Source of the DNA: Balaenoptera acutorostrata
Taxonomy: Eukaryota; Chordata; Mammalia; Artiodactyla; Balaenopteridae
Direction: 5' to 3'
Length of the DNA: 64,000 nucleotides
Assembly: GCF_949987535.1 (NCBI RefSeq)
Contig: NC_080067.1
Span: 67,766,128-67,830,127 of the forward strand
In this document: one piece after another, positions 1 through 13,200 of the stretch
Position numbering within the stretch: the first letter of the stretch is position 1
Layout: every line of letters starts with the position of its first letter
Position numbers and translations under genes: made by a program
Notes under the pieces: generated by a model
Told to the model about the DNA's origin: nothing
Database searches by the model: none
Seen by the model: only the letters and a program-made list of their open reading frames with translations

Positions 1-116
1 GCCTGCGGAGAAGCGGTGGCCGCCGAGCGGGATCCGTGCGGGGAGCCGGAAATGGTTGTGGACTACGTCTGTGCGGCTGCGTGGGGCTCGGCCGCGCGGA
101 CTGAAGGAGACTGAAG
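1..116 (+). promoter_or_regulatory. EIF4G1: EIF4G1 first non-coding exon (partial) and CpG island
   Basis: The window opens inside a CpG-dense segment that stays GC-rich to about 900. A GTAAAG donor follows position 116, giving a short non-coding first exon whose true start lies at or before the window edge. Repeated ATGs in the following intron are in CpG-island sequence and not in the mature leader. Assignment rests on position upstream of the EIF4G1 start and on remembered similarity to the human leader. Confidence 0.6.
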
Positions 117-936
117 GTAAAGCCGCCATGTCCGGGCCCGACCCGGCCCCCCCACCCCCTCCCCCCGCATCCGCCGCCATCCGGGCCCGGACCGGCTACC
201 CTGCGCCGCCGCCCCGGCGCCTTGGCCCCGTGGCCCAAGCCCGGGCCCCGGCCCGCCAGGGCCTGATCCCCGGCCCACGTGTGCCCGGCCTAGCCCGGCC
301 TGGCTGCTGGGTGGGGGTGGGGGAGCGCGGGGCCGGAATATGTGGTCCCCGCGGGCTGGGAGGGCGCCGGGTTCCCCGGCCGCTAAGTGCCACCTCGGTC
401 CGACCCGAGGAGGCCCCGCGGGCGCAGGCACCGCGGCTCCCGGCCCGCCGCCCCCTCCCCCCTTTGCGGCCCGGCCGCCGGGAAGTGACACGTTGTTCTT
501 TGGCACTGGCCGGCGCTGCGCAGGGAGGGCGCAGGGGAAGGAGGCGGCGGCGGCGGGCAGGGAGGAGGCCCCGGCCCCGCCCGCCCTCCAGGCCGACCCT
601 CACTTGCTTCAAACCGGCTCCTCTTCGGCCGCCGCCCGCCCGGCCTTTTACGGTCCGACTGCCGCCCTTCCTGGCCTCCACTCCTGGGCAGCGGCAGGCC
701 TCGTCTCTGGCCCCGCGCGGGTGCCCCCGCGGTCACCCGCGGCAGGCGTGCCTCGTGTGCCCCCGGGCCAGGCCCCGAACCCGGTGTCCCCGGGTGGGGG
801 GTGGGGACACCACGGCCGAAGCTGCTAGCTCCGTTTGTGATCCGGGAGCCTGGTGCCAGCGAGACCTGGAATTTCCGGTCTGGTTGGTCTTGGGCCCCGC
901 GGAGCCAGGTTGATACCCCTCACCTCCCAACCCCAG

Positions 937-993
937 GCCCTCGGATGCCCAGAACCTGTAGGCCGCACCGTGGATTTATTCTTAACCGAGGGG
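937..993 (+). other. EIF4G1: EIF4G1 second 5' UTR exon carrying an upstream AUG
   Basis: A pyrimidine tract and CCCCAG precede 937 and a strong GGTGAGTG donor follows 993. The exon contains an ATG at 945-947. If spliced to the next acceptor at 1216, this opens a 28-codon uORF whose TGA (1251-1253) overlaps the EIF4G1 start codon (1250-1252). The exon limits are inferred from splice sites and recollection of the human leader, not from transcript data. Confidence 0.55.
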
Positions 994-1249
994 GTGAGTG
1001 AGGGGCTGTTTGAGCAGGTCAGGGGGGTGGTTGGAGGCGGTGTGGGTTTGACAGGGTGTTGGTGGGGACATAAGCTGGGTCTTTAATGCTCCTTCACCCG
1101 CTTGGCGCCTCCGGGGCTCGCTGTGGGCCCCAGCCCTTGCTTCAGCCCTTCCCCCACTCCATTTGCCTTCAGCTTGGGTCCCTTCCCCTTTCTGAGCTCC
1201 TCTCTCTCCCAACAGGTGCTGGGGGGACCCTGATGTGGCACCAAATGAA

Positions 1250-4200
1250 ATGAACAAAGCTCCACAGCCCACAGGCCCCCCACCTGCCCCATCCCCTGGA
1301 CTCCCACAGGTAATTAGGGAGGAATTAGCAGTGACTGGGGTGCAGGTTGGGGAGACCAGGCAGCCGGGTCAGGAACAGGTTCCAGCCTCTGGATTTTCCC
1401 ACCCCTTTCTGTGTCAGGGCAAAGTGCAGCTTCCTGCTGCCAAATTGAGACAGGGCCCCTGGGCTGTTCCCAGGGGCTGTCATGGGGAGGGTATATGTGG
1501 ATTGTTGAGGCTCTTGCCACAGATCTGATCCCTTCACCAGCTTGAGTTTCTGCCCCACCTGGGTTTCCCCTCTTGCTGAAATCTGGTCTCCCCCCTTCAG
1601 CCAGCGTTTCCCCCGGGGCAGACAGCACCGGTGGTGTTCAGTACGCCTCAAGCGACACAAATGAACACGCCTTCTCAGCCCCGCCAGGTGAGGGGCTGTG
1701 GGGAGGGGAGTAGGGGGCATGGGTGGGAGCCACTTAAAGCTTAGGCCAGTTTGGGCCTAGGGTGGAAACTACGGAGGCCCTGTACCTGCCCCAGTTTCCT
1801 GACAGTTGCTATGTGTTCTTTCATGGGGCTCTGCACTTCGCACTGTTGATTACTTACGGTGGCTGGCCCCTCGGTTAGTATGTAGTTGGTGGGGATGGCA
1901 TTACCAGGGGTCCTGGTGCCTTAAGAATTGGGGGCAGTGTTGGGCCCTGCTGCCAACTCTTTGGGCCCTGCTTTCCTATTTCCTCCTTTTACTGGGAGGT
2001 TGCCATTGCTCCATTCCCCATCCCTTCCTTCTCTTTGGACTGTGGGAAGATAAACACTCCAGCTGGTTCTTGCCTTTCTCTATTCCATAAATTCTTCCTC
2101 ACTAAGTGGGAGAGGATTCTTGTCCTGCATCCTTTATTTTTTCCTTCATCTTTTCCCCTCATCACCTTGGGGATAATTCTCTTCTTTCCTGTCCCCATGT
2201 GCTCTCAGGGAGGATTCAGGTCTCTGCAGGTAATACCCCTTTGCTAATCCTGGACTCTCTCCTGGTCTCACCGTTACCCTCCACCCTAGTCAGGGGCTAG
2301 AGACAGGGGCTGGGGTTCCTCAGGGTGGGGACTTGTTTGCTGTCCAGGTCCTCATTCTGAGGCTGACCAATGCATGTTAGGGGCTAAATCTTGCATAGCG
2401 CGTATCTGGGAACTGGGAGACTTGCATGTTAGCGGTTAGCTCTTCAGTACCTTAGGGTGGAGCAGTGCATGCTGGGGATTATGTTGCTGAAAAAGGCTTT
2501 ACTTAGGCATGATGCATCTGGGTGTTAGGAAGCCTCTGCTGAAGGATAGACTGGAGGAGGTGACATGAGTATGCATGGCAGGGAGGGAGTAAATATGCAG
2601 AGTGCAAAGTGTATATCTGAGTTTGGAGGGCACATTGTGAGTACAAGAGGCCACTTAAACATCGGTTGGTCAGGTGAATCTTGGAAGTGTTGGTCCCCAT
2701 GCTCCAAAGCCCCTGGCACTTCTCTCCAGACTAGAGACATAGCAGAATGGCCATTTTGCTGTCCACTTCCTCCCCTTCCCAGTGCCAACTGCCTTCCTCC
2801 CTCCTGACAGCACTTCTACCCTAGCCGGGCCCAGCCCCCGAGCAGTGCAGCCTCCCGAGTGCAGAGTGCAGCCCCCGCCCGCCCTGGCCCAGCTGCCCAT
2901 GTCTACCCTGCTGGATCCCAAGTAATGATGATCCCTTCCCAGATCTCCTACCCAGCCTCCCAGGGGGCCTACTACATCCCTGGACAGGTGAGGCTGGAGG
3001 CTTGGGGGCTGGAGGCCACACAACCTTGTACCCCAACTCCCATCTTCCTAACCTTGACCCTCCAGTCCCATCTCTTCTCCAGAGGTGGGACTTTCTTCTG
3101 GTCATTCCCTAGAGTTGGCTTGTTCTGTCTTGCCGTATATTCTCTTTGTAGTCTGACGCGGTATTTGTAGCTCTGTCAACTCCTCTCCCCTCCTTCTCCC
3201 CCTTCCCCTCCACCAGGGGCGTTCCACATATGTTGTCCCGACACAGCAGTATCCTGTGCAGCCGGGAGCCCCAAGCTTCTATCCGGGTGCAAGCCCTACA
3301 GAGTTTGGGACCTACGGTAAGCAGGGGAGGGAGTCAGGTGAGAGTGAGTCCCAGGGAGCATCTAAACTCACCTACTAATTGCTAAGACCCTTCGCAGGCT
3401 TGTTTCTTGGTCTAGAAATGACAGGGGTAGCAGGGATTGGTGCTTAATATGTAACTGGTGTTGGGGGGTGGTGCGGAGAGGATTTTATACTGTTGCTGAG
3501 AGTTGGAGTCCTCCCCACGTCAAGGAATACAGTTCAAGCACTAGTTTGAAGGCCTGTTAGTAAATATTCCCTGTGACACTCGTTCCATGGTTGGGGGGAG
3601 CCCATGTAACGTGGATCTGAGAGGTTTCTGTAGCTGTTTTTCATTTATATTCTAGGAAAGGATTAGTCTGTTCTTTATGGCAGTGGTTTCCAAAATTTTT
3701 TGACTGTCAGGAAAAATTTTGAGTATGTACTTTTAATGTATGTTTTTGTTTGTTATACGTATGCATAATTTAGACAAATAACACTTAATGTTGCTTGTCA
3801 AAAACAAACAAGTGGAGGTTTTGGATGATATTAAAGAATGTATCCTATTTTGGAGACCATTGCTTTAAGGAATTTTTCTCATCCTGGGCCTGGTTCATAA
3901 TGTTACTTTTTGTTTCCTTGCCCCTTAGCAAAGGGCTGGAGACTGGAATTGGACTCAGGTTGAATGGAACAGGGTTGGCAAATCTTGTTTTTATCATTCC
4001 CAGCCAAAGACCTGATTCTGTTTCAGGTTAAGTAGTTGCTGCTCTCTCAGAGTATATGTGTGTGTTTTGCTGGGGGTGGGGTGCATACGTGTTACCTTAC
4101 GGGGTAGAAGAGGAGCAGACATAGTCCTGGTAGCTGGTGTGTGGTGGGGAAGAAGTGCCTGCCTACAAGGGGTGTGTGTGTCAGTGTTAGGAATTCTTGT

Positions 4201-7200
4201 AAACGCAGTTCAGACTGGTTCCCCAGCTTTGATAGACACCTCATTCCCTTGGGGAGGAGGGTGGGGCAGGGCGAGGGGCCGGCTGTGGGTGATGAGAGGT
4301 TCTCCAGGGGGTGGGAGGTGTTCAAGCAGGCATTTGTACATGGTTGGGCTCTGACCCTGCCACTGTTCTTCCTTTCCGTGTCCCTCCCGCCCCCCAAGCT
4401 GGCGCCTACTACCCAGCCCAGGGTGTGCAGCAGTTCCCCACTGGAGTGGCTCCCCCGCCGGTTTTGATGAGCCAGCCACCCCAGATCGCTCCCAAGAGGG
4501 AGCGGAAGACGGTGAGTAGCAGCAGCGGGCTCTAGGATATCTGGGAAAGGGAGAATGAAGGTCAGGCGCGTTGTGGGTCAGGGAGCAGGAGGTTGAGGCA
4601 GATCTTCAGCTGAGAGTAGGCAAAGAATGGGGATCTGTGAAGTGCTTAGGTTCTTTGTAAGGTGCTAAGATTTCCATGTAGAAGAAGCTTACTGGAAGAT
4701 TGGAGTGTCTGGTGGGGAAATGCCTTAGAGACCTGGGTTCTGGGTCCGTAACATCTAAGTTTGGTTTTGGGTTTCTGGTGGCTTGCCTTGGAAATGGTTT
4801 GCTTTCTGTGGCCCCACCCCCCAGTCCTGGAAGCTCTTGAGGCCTCCGCCTCTGCTCAGTCCTCAAGCCCTGGGCGTGGTGCCCAGAATAGGGTGCCAGG
4901 GCTGGGGAAGCCGCTGAGTCACCCTGGCTCCACCCACTGGATCTGGTCCCTGCCCCCAGAGATCAAGCAGACTAGCCACAAGTGAGCCGGATGGGTGCTA
5001 GATGGGGGTCCTGGGCCCCAGGGCATGCAGCCACTTCTTGGGGACTTCTGGTTGGGCAGGCATGAGGGAGGGAGGGGCATTGTGATGTACGTGGCTGCTC
5101 TGTGAGGTCAAGGGTGTCTTAGGGGTGGGGGCCAAGACGAGACTATAAGAGCAGCCGGATGGGTTGACAGCAGAACTCATGGGGTTTCTGACACCCACCT
5201 ACCTGCTTCCCAGTGAGGGGTGGGGGGTGGCCTGGAGTCCTAGGAGTGGGGCAGGGTGGAGAGGTGGGTTCCTCCTGCTTCCCACTCATCCTGTAGCTTT
5301 TTTTCCCCCAGATCCGAATTCGAGACCCAAACCAAGGAGGGAAGGATATCACGGAGGAGATCATGTCTGGGGCCCGCACTGCCTCCACACCCACCCCTCC
5401 CCAGGTACTGTTCTTTGAGTGATGCCCTGGCTGGGATGGCTGTTCTGCCCTGGACTCCTAGGTCCCTGGATCTTTTTCTTCAACTAAGGGATTCATTTCC
5501 CTGCTTTCCTGGATTTCTAGGCGGCTAAAGTAGAAATGGCTCTAGTAAAGAAGGGTTGTGGGACTCTTCAGGGCAAACTTGGTAACCCTTTGTGTCCTGC
5601 AGACGGGAGGTGGTCTGGAGCCTCAGGCTAATGGGGAGACACCCCAGGTTGCTGTTGTTGTCCGGCCAGGTAAGTAAGCAGGTGGGGCAGAGCCTTTATG
5701 GGGAAAAGGAGTGTGATCATTTAAAATGCCAAGGAAATGGAGTGACTTGAATTGGGTGCCAGAGAAGAATGACTTAGGTGTCAGGTAGTCGGATTTTAGG
5801 GTAGATTGGATTTTGAGTGAGAATGGAAAAGACCTAGGTGGGAGGAGACTGGTGTGTGTGTGTAGGGGGCTGTCAGGTTGGGAATGCTTGGCTGGGAGGA
5901 CGAAGAGCAATAGCAGTGAAGGACTTGCCTCTAACTACTCATTCTTCCTATGGTGCAGATGACCGGTCGCAGGGAGCAGTCATTGGGGAGCGGCCAGGGC
6001 TGCCTGGCCCAGAGCACAGCCCTTCAGAATCCCAGCCTTCATCACCTTCTCCGACCCCATCACCACCCCCAGTCTTGGAACCGGGGTCTGAGCCTAATCT
6101 CACAGTCCTCCCTATTCCTGGGGACAGTATGACAACGGGGATGATACAAACATCTGTAGAAGAATCAACCCCCATGCCCTCTGAAACTGGGGAGCCATAT
6201 TGCCTCTCTCCAGAACCCACTCCCCTCGCTGAACCCATACTGGAAGTAGAAGTGACACTCAGCAAACCAGTTCCAGAATCTGAGTTCTCTTCCAGTCCTC
6301 TCCAGGTTCCCACCCCCCTGGCATCTCACAAGGTGGAAATTCTTCCTGAGCCTAATGGCACGGTCCTGTCTGAGAATTTGGAACCAGAGTTGGAGTCGAG
6401 CCTGGAGCTTGCCCCTCTCCCTCCCCCGGCTTGTCCCTCTGAATCCCCCATGCCCATTGCTCCAACTGCCCAACCTGAGGAACTGCTCAACGGAGCCCCC
6501 TCGCCACCAGCTGTGGACTTAAGCCCAGTCAGTGAACCAGAGGAGCAGGCCAAGGACGCTACAGCATTGGTGGCTCCCCCCACCATCCTTTCTGCCACTC
6601 CAGCTGTGGCCCCTCCAGCTGCTTCCCCTGCTCAAGAGGAGGACATGGAGGAAGAGGAAGAAGAGGAAGAGGAAGGAGAAGCTGAGGGTGAGAAGGGAGG
6701 AGAGGAACCGCTCCCTCTAGAGAGCACCCCTGTCCCAGCCCACCTGTCCCAGAATTTGGAGGTGGCATCAGTCACCCAAGGTAAGGTGTGGCTGGATGGT
6801 AGAGGTGGGGCATGCTGGGTGTGGTTCTTTTTCTTCATTGATGACCTCTCGTGCCATTGTGTCTGGGTCATAGAAGCCCTGTAATGGAACTTTTAAGGGT
6901 TAGATTAAGGAATTCTAAGTCAAGAGACGGTGTGATGAAAAAAGGGAATATTGTACCATGGCTGCTTTTTATTTTTCCCAGGGGTGGGGGTACTCCTTAA
7001 GTTATTCTCACTCCTCCCCCCCACCCCCAAATAGTGGCAGTATCTGTGCCAAAGAGGAGACGGAAAATTAAGGAGCTCAATAAGAAGGAGGCTGTAGGAG
7101 ACCTTCTGGATGCCTTCAAGGAGGTAAGGGAGCAGAAAGCGGAGGGAGAAGGGCAAAGTTTGGGTATGGAACAGTGGTCACACTGCAACCAAAACGGAAT

Positions 7201-10200
7201 GTCCAATGGTTACAGGTGAACCCAGGAGTATCAGAGGTAGAAAATCAGCCTCCTGTAGGCAACAATCCCAGCCCAGAGCCTGAGGGCAGCAGTGTGCCCC
7301 CGCGACCTGAGGAAGCAGACGAGACCTGGGACTCAAAGGAAGACAAGATTCAAAATGCTGAGAACATCCAGCCGGGGGAACAGAAGTATGAATATAAGTC
7401 AGGTATGCAGAAGGAAAGGTTGAGAAGGGTTGAGTATGCTTATCAGGGCCCCAGGAGAAAGCAGTGTGATTGGTTCATCTTGTTTTCCTTGCAGATCAGT
7501 GGAAGCCTCTAAACCTTGAGGAGAAAAAGCGTTATGACCGTGAGTTCCTGCTTGGCTTTCAGTTCATCTTTGCCAGTATGCAGAAGCCGGAGGGATTGCC
7601 CCATATCAGTGATGTGGTGTTGGATAAGGTTGGTGGGCTTAAGGGAGAGGGTAAGTTTGGGCAGGCTGGCTGGCTGGGGAGGAGCCAGAGGTCTTGAAAG
7701 AGTGGTCAGTAGCTAGCCCTAGCCTGTTTCTCATACCTTCCCTGTCCTTTTTGCAGGCCAATAAAACACCATTGCGGCCACTGGATCCCAGTAGACTTCA
7801 AGGCATAAATTGTGGCCCAGACTTCACTCCGTCCTTTGCCAACCTTGGCCGACCAGCCCTTAGCAGCCGTGGGCCCCCGAGGGGTGGGCCAGGTGGGGAG
7901 CTGCCCCGAGGGCCGGTGAGTGGGACTGGCAAGGGGAGTTGGGGGTGTTGGCTTCCTGTATCTCATTGTGGGGGTGGGGAGAAGTCTGCCCTGGAGATGT
8001 GTGGTAGTGGTAGTAGGTTGTGCTGACTAGTTCTGTGGCTTCTCTTGTCCCTGCTCCTTGCTTAGCAGGCTGGTCTGGGACCCCGGCGATCTCAGCAGGG
8101 CCCCCGAAAGGAACCACGCAAGATCATTGCCACAGTGTCAATGACCGAAGATATAAAGCTGAACAAAGCAGAGAAGGCCTGGAAACCCAGTAGCAAGCGG
8201 GCAGTGGCTGAGAAGGACCGAGGGGAGGAGGACGCTGATGGCAGCAAAACCCAGGTACCTGCGAGTCGTGGTTTGGTCTCCGTTCCTTCTTTGCAAGGTC
8301 TGCCCTCTGAGCCAGCCTTGCCCTCTCATCACTAGTATCTACTTTCTCCATCCCTCCTAGCAGCCACTGTTCTTCTGAAAACTTCACTGGATTCTTTGTC
8401 TTCTCTGTTCCCTCTCCCCTCCAGGACCTGTTCCGCAGGGTGCGCTCCATCCTGAATAAGCTGACACCCCAGATGTTCCAGCAGCTGATGAAGCAGGTGA
8501 CGCAGCTAGCCATCGACACCGAGGAACGCCTCAAAGGGGTCATTGACCTCATCTTTGAGAAGGCCATTTCAGAACCGAACTTCTCCGTGGCCTATGCCAA
8601 CATGTGCCGCTGCCTCATGGCGGTTAGTTTCCACTGTTTTCTAAACCTTGTGGTTTAGCTTCCCACTTCTCTTCCTAAGACTCTGAGTCCAGCTTCTTGG
8701 TTCTCCTCTATCCTGTGCTGTTGGTGGCAGAGCCAGGGCCAGAGGTCTTCCTGGGTCAGGTAGTTGAAGACTTTTGGAGGGTTTTCCCTGCCCTGGACTG
8801 GTCTGAATGTGGCGTTCTCTTTGACATACAGCTGAAAGTGCCCACTACAGAAAAGCCAACAGTGACTGTGAACTTCCGAAAACTGTTGTTAAATCGATGT
8901 CAGAAGGAGTTTGAAAAAGACAAAGATGATGATGAGGTTTTTGAGAAGAAGCAAAAGGAGATGGATGAAGCTGCTACGGTGAGAGAGACTCCATTCCCAG
9001 TTCCCCTGCTCACCCGGGTGCGGCTCACTGCAGAAGTGGGGGTGGGGATATTGGTGTTTTGGGGGTTTCTCTGCCTTAGGACGTGAGTGCTTGCTGCTAG
9101 GTTTAGGAATCTAGATAGTGGAAGAGAGAACAGTTTTAGCTGAGTGGCTGGCTGTCTTTCTGATGTGATCCCTGTCCCATGACTGGCAGGCAGAGGAACG
9201 GGGACGCCTGAAGGAAGAGCTGGAAGAGGCTCGAGACATAGCCCGGCGGCGCTCTTTAGGGAATATCAAGTTTATCGGGGAGTTGTTCAAGCTGAAGATG
9301 TTAACAGAGGCAATCATGCACGACTGTGTGGTTAAACTACTTAAGAACCATGATGAAGAGTCCCTCGAATGCCTTTGCCGTCTGCTCACCACCATTGGCA
9401 AAGACCTGGACTTTGAAAAGGCCAAGGTAGGGGGTCCTGGGGTATGGGAGAGGACAGGCTGAAGCGCGTGGGGTCTGCGGTCCACTGACAGACACCCTTC
9501 CCAGCTGTTGTGTCTGAGTGGCACTGTGTGCCACTGAGTACAGTGGCGGAGCTGAAGGCCTGAGGAGGGGCATGGCCTGTAGTTGGAGGTGAAGTTTTAG
9601 AACTTCCTGACCTTGATCCTTTTGCTTCTTGTTAGCCCCGAATGGATCAGTATTTCAACCAGATGGAAAAAATCATTAAGGAAAAGAAGACTTCATCCCG
9701 AATCCGCTTTATGCTGCAAGACGTGCTGGATCTGCGACGGGTGTGTGTCCCCTCTTTCCCACTGTTTGCTGCCTCTGACCCCACAGTCCCAGTTCCTGAC
9801 ACTTTTGTCTGGCCCTGTCTGATGTAATTACCTTGTGACCGGCCTGTCCCCACAGAGCAATTGGGTGCCGCGTCGAGGGGACCAGGGTCCCAAGACGATT
9901 GACCAAATCCACAAGGAAGCTGAGCTGGAGGAGCATCGGGAGCACATAAAAGTGCAGCAGTTAATGGCCAAGGGCAGCGACAAGCGTCGGGGTGGCCCTC
10001 CAGGCCCACCCATCAGTGAGTTTGAGGCTGGGACTGAGGATGGACAATGTGAGGGGTTGTGCTTTCCACTGATGACTTCTTGTTAGTGCCACGTGTCTGG
10101 GCCACTGAGACCCCATGATGGAACTGAGGATCTGAGGAATGGAGGCTGGGGGCAGCCCTCGGGAACAGGGTTCTTGGGACTTACTCACCATTCCAGTATG

Positions 10201-13200
10201 CTTTCCTTTTGTCCCAGGCCGTGGCCTTCCACTTGTGGATGATGGTGGCTGGAACACAGTGCCCATCAGCAAGGGCAGCCGCCCTATTGACACCTCACGA
10301 CTCACTAAGATCACGAAGGTAGGGGTGTGTGTGTTGGAAGGGCTGATGTCAGTGATGGGAGGATAAAGAGGGGTCAGATGGGCCTTAAGCACAGGTTTGG
10401 ATCTTAATCCCCTCACTTGTCTGAGGTTGGGAAGGTGACAGCTCAATTTTCCCCCTTAGACTAGCTGGTTAGATTGCTAGAGACGGGACTGCCAACTCTA
10501 GGGGATGTATTCACGTTGGTCTGGATCAGTGGTCAGCACCCTGACATGCACACCAAATCCAGCCATTCCCTCCTTCTATACAGCCCGCAAGCTAAGAATG
10601 AGAGTTTTCTACATTGTTTAGTGGTTGAAAAGAATCAAAAAGTGAATGATACTTTGTGATAAGGAATTATATAAAGTTTAAATTTCAATGTGCATAGTTT
10701 TATTGGAACATAACCACACTCTTCCCTTTTAAATATTGTCTGTGACTGCTCTTGTGGTACAGCGGCAGAGTTGAGTAGTTCAAACTGCCTGGTCTGTAGT
10801 GAATGTTTACTGTCTGGCTCTTTACAGGGAAAGTTTGCATGGCCCCTGGTCTGGGCCCCTTACGGCTGTGTGTGGTGAGGGCTGGCGTGGGCTTTGGCTG
10901 GATCAGACCTGTGACTCTCACTCCCTTTCCTTCCTCAGCCTGGCTCCATTGATTCTAACAACCAGCTGTTTGCACCTGGAGGGCGATTGAGCTGGGGCAA
11001 GGGAAGCAGTGGAGGCTCAGGAGCCAAGCCCTCCGATGCAGGTATGGAGGCCACTGTAAAGAGCTGGGTGGTTAGGAATCAGCTCTCCTGAGGGCAGCGT
11101 CTTCTCTGTATCGGGGGCTTTCATTACAGAGTGGTTAGTTAGGTAATACAGGCAGTGTGTACTTGGCACTAGGGGCTGAACTACTCTAGTGTCAGGACTA
11201 GGACCAAGTGTCCTAAACTGGCGAGTAGGAGATAGGATGTACTGAAATAGGATTTTTTTTTTTTAAAGGCATCCTCTTTTTTTTTTAAAATTAATTAATT
11301 AAATTTATTTTTGGCTGTGTTGGGTCTTCGTTTCTGTGCGAGGGCTTTCTCTAGTTGTGGCAAGTGGGGGCCACTGTTCATTGCGGTGCGTGGGCCTCTC
11401 ACTATCGCGGCCTCTCTTGTTGCGGAGCACAGGCTCCAGACGGGCAGGCTCAGTAGTTGTGGCTCACGGGCCCAGTTGCTCCGCTGCATGTGGGATCTTC
11501 CCAGACCAGGGCTCGAACCCGTGTCCCCTGCATTGGCAGGCAGATTCTCAACCACTGCGCCACCAGGGAAGCCCCGGAAATAGGTTTTAATCTGGGTTTT
11601 CTCCTTCCCCAGCATCAGAAGCTGCTCGTCCAGCTACTAGTACCTTGAATCGCTTCTCAGCCCTTCAACAAGCAGTACCTACAGAAAGCACAGATAACAG
11701 ACGTGTGATACAGAGGTGAGGTTTCCTCGATGTCTTTGTTTTCACACTTGGAGTACTGATTGGGTTTTGACTGCTGCCATTGGAATCCTTACACCTGTAA
11801 TGCTCAGAGCTCCTGGCTGAGATTGGGGCATATACCTGATGCCAAGAACAAGGCCTGACAGTTGCTCAGCATGTTGGATAGTTAAACAAGAGTGCCTGTG
11901 GGCAGTACAGGTGAGAGTCGATGTGCCTGTCTTTCTTCCAGGAGTAGCTTGAGCCGGGAACGAGGTGAGAAAGCTGGGGACCGGGGAGACCGCCTAGAGC
12001 GGAGTGAACGGGGAGGTGACCGTGGTGACCGGCTTGATCGCGCACGGACACCCGCCACCAAGCGGAGCTTCAGCAAGGAAGTGGAGGAGCGGAGTAGAGA
12101 GCGGCCTTCTCAGCCTGAGGGACTGCGCAAGGCAGCTAGCCTCACGGAGGATCGGGACCGCGGGCGGGATGCTGGTAAGGGTCTGGGGGGTGGGGAAGGG
12201 AAGGGTGTGGGCTGGTTTGGGACTAGCTAGTACCCAGACAGTGTCTTCAGGGCTCCAGACCCTGTTTGCTAGGAAGACTGGAACTGAAGAATCTCTGATC
12301 TGTTTTTCTTCGCTCAGTGAAGCGAGAAGCCGCCCTGCCCCCTGTGAGTCCCCCGAGGGCTGCGCTCTCTGAAGAGGAGCTGGAGAAGAAATCCAGGGCC
12401 ATCATTGAGGAATACCTCCATCTCAATGACATGAAGGTAAGCAGTGGGAGCGGAGCGGTCTGAGTGACGGCAGGGTGGGCGGGAAGGGGCCTGTGCCGAC
12501 AGGCATGGGTGTAGGGTCTGGGCCAGACAGTGACTGGTCTCTCTTCTGTGTGCTGCGCCCCTGCAGGAGGCGGTTCAGTGCGTGCAGGAGCTGGCCTCGC
12601 CCTCGCTGCTCTTCATCTTTGTGCGGCACGGCATCGAGTCCACACTGGAGCGCAGCGCCATTGCCCGTGAGCACATGGGGCGACTGCTGCACCAGCTGCT
12701 CTGTGCTGGGCACCTCTCCACTGCCCAGTACTACCAAGGGTATGACTGACTTGGTGGGCCTCCCACTTTTACATACCCACAAATTTCCCTCCTTTGTAGG
12801 ACCTGTGGAACCTTAGCTAAGAATGTAGGCTCCTCAGCCATCCTGGTCAACATAACTTTTGGCAGGGTTGGGGGTGAGCCATCTAAGGAGAAGAAGATGG
12901 CTTTAGCTTGAGATAATTGCCCCATGTTTAGGAAATGTTCCTGAAGGGCTCCACATTTGATCCTTTAGCCGTGCCTTTGTTTCCCCAGCAGGAGGGTAGG
13001 AGTGCAGCTTGTCTCTCCTAGATGACTTTGAATTCTCTTTGCAGGCTATATGAAATCCTGGAATTGGCTGAAGACATGGAAATTGACATCCCTCATGTGT
13101 GGCTCTACCTAGCAGAACTGGTAACGCCCATTCTGCATGAAGGTGGGGTGCCCATGGGGGAGCTGTTCAGGTTAGTCCCCTTTGGTGGAATTCAGGGGAG

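Noticed and set aside
56..913. 285-codon open frame at the window start
   Set aside because: It runs through CpG-island intron sequence, has a low-complexity Pro/Arg product and ignores clear splice sites. GC-rich DNA lacks stops.
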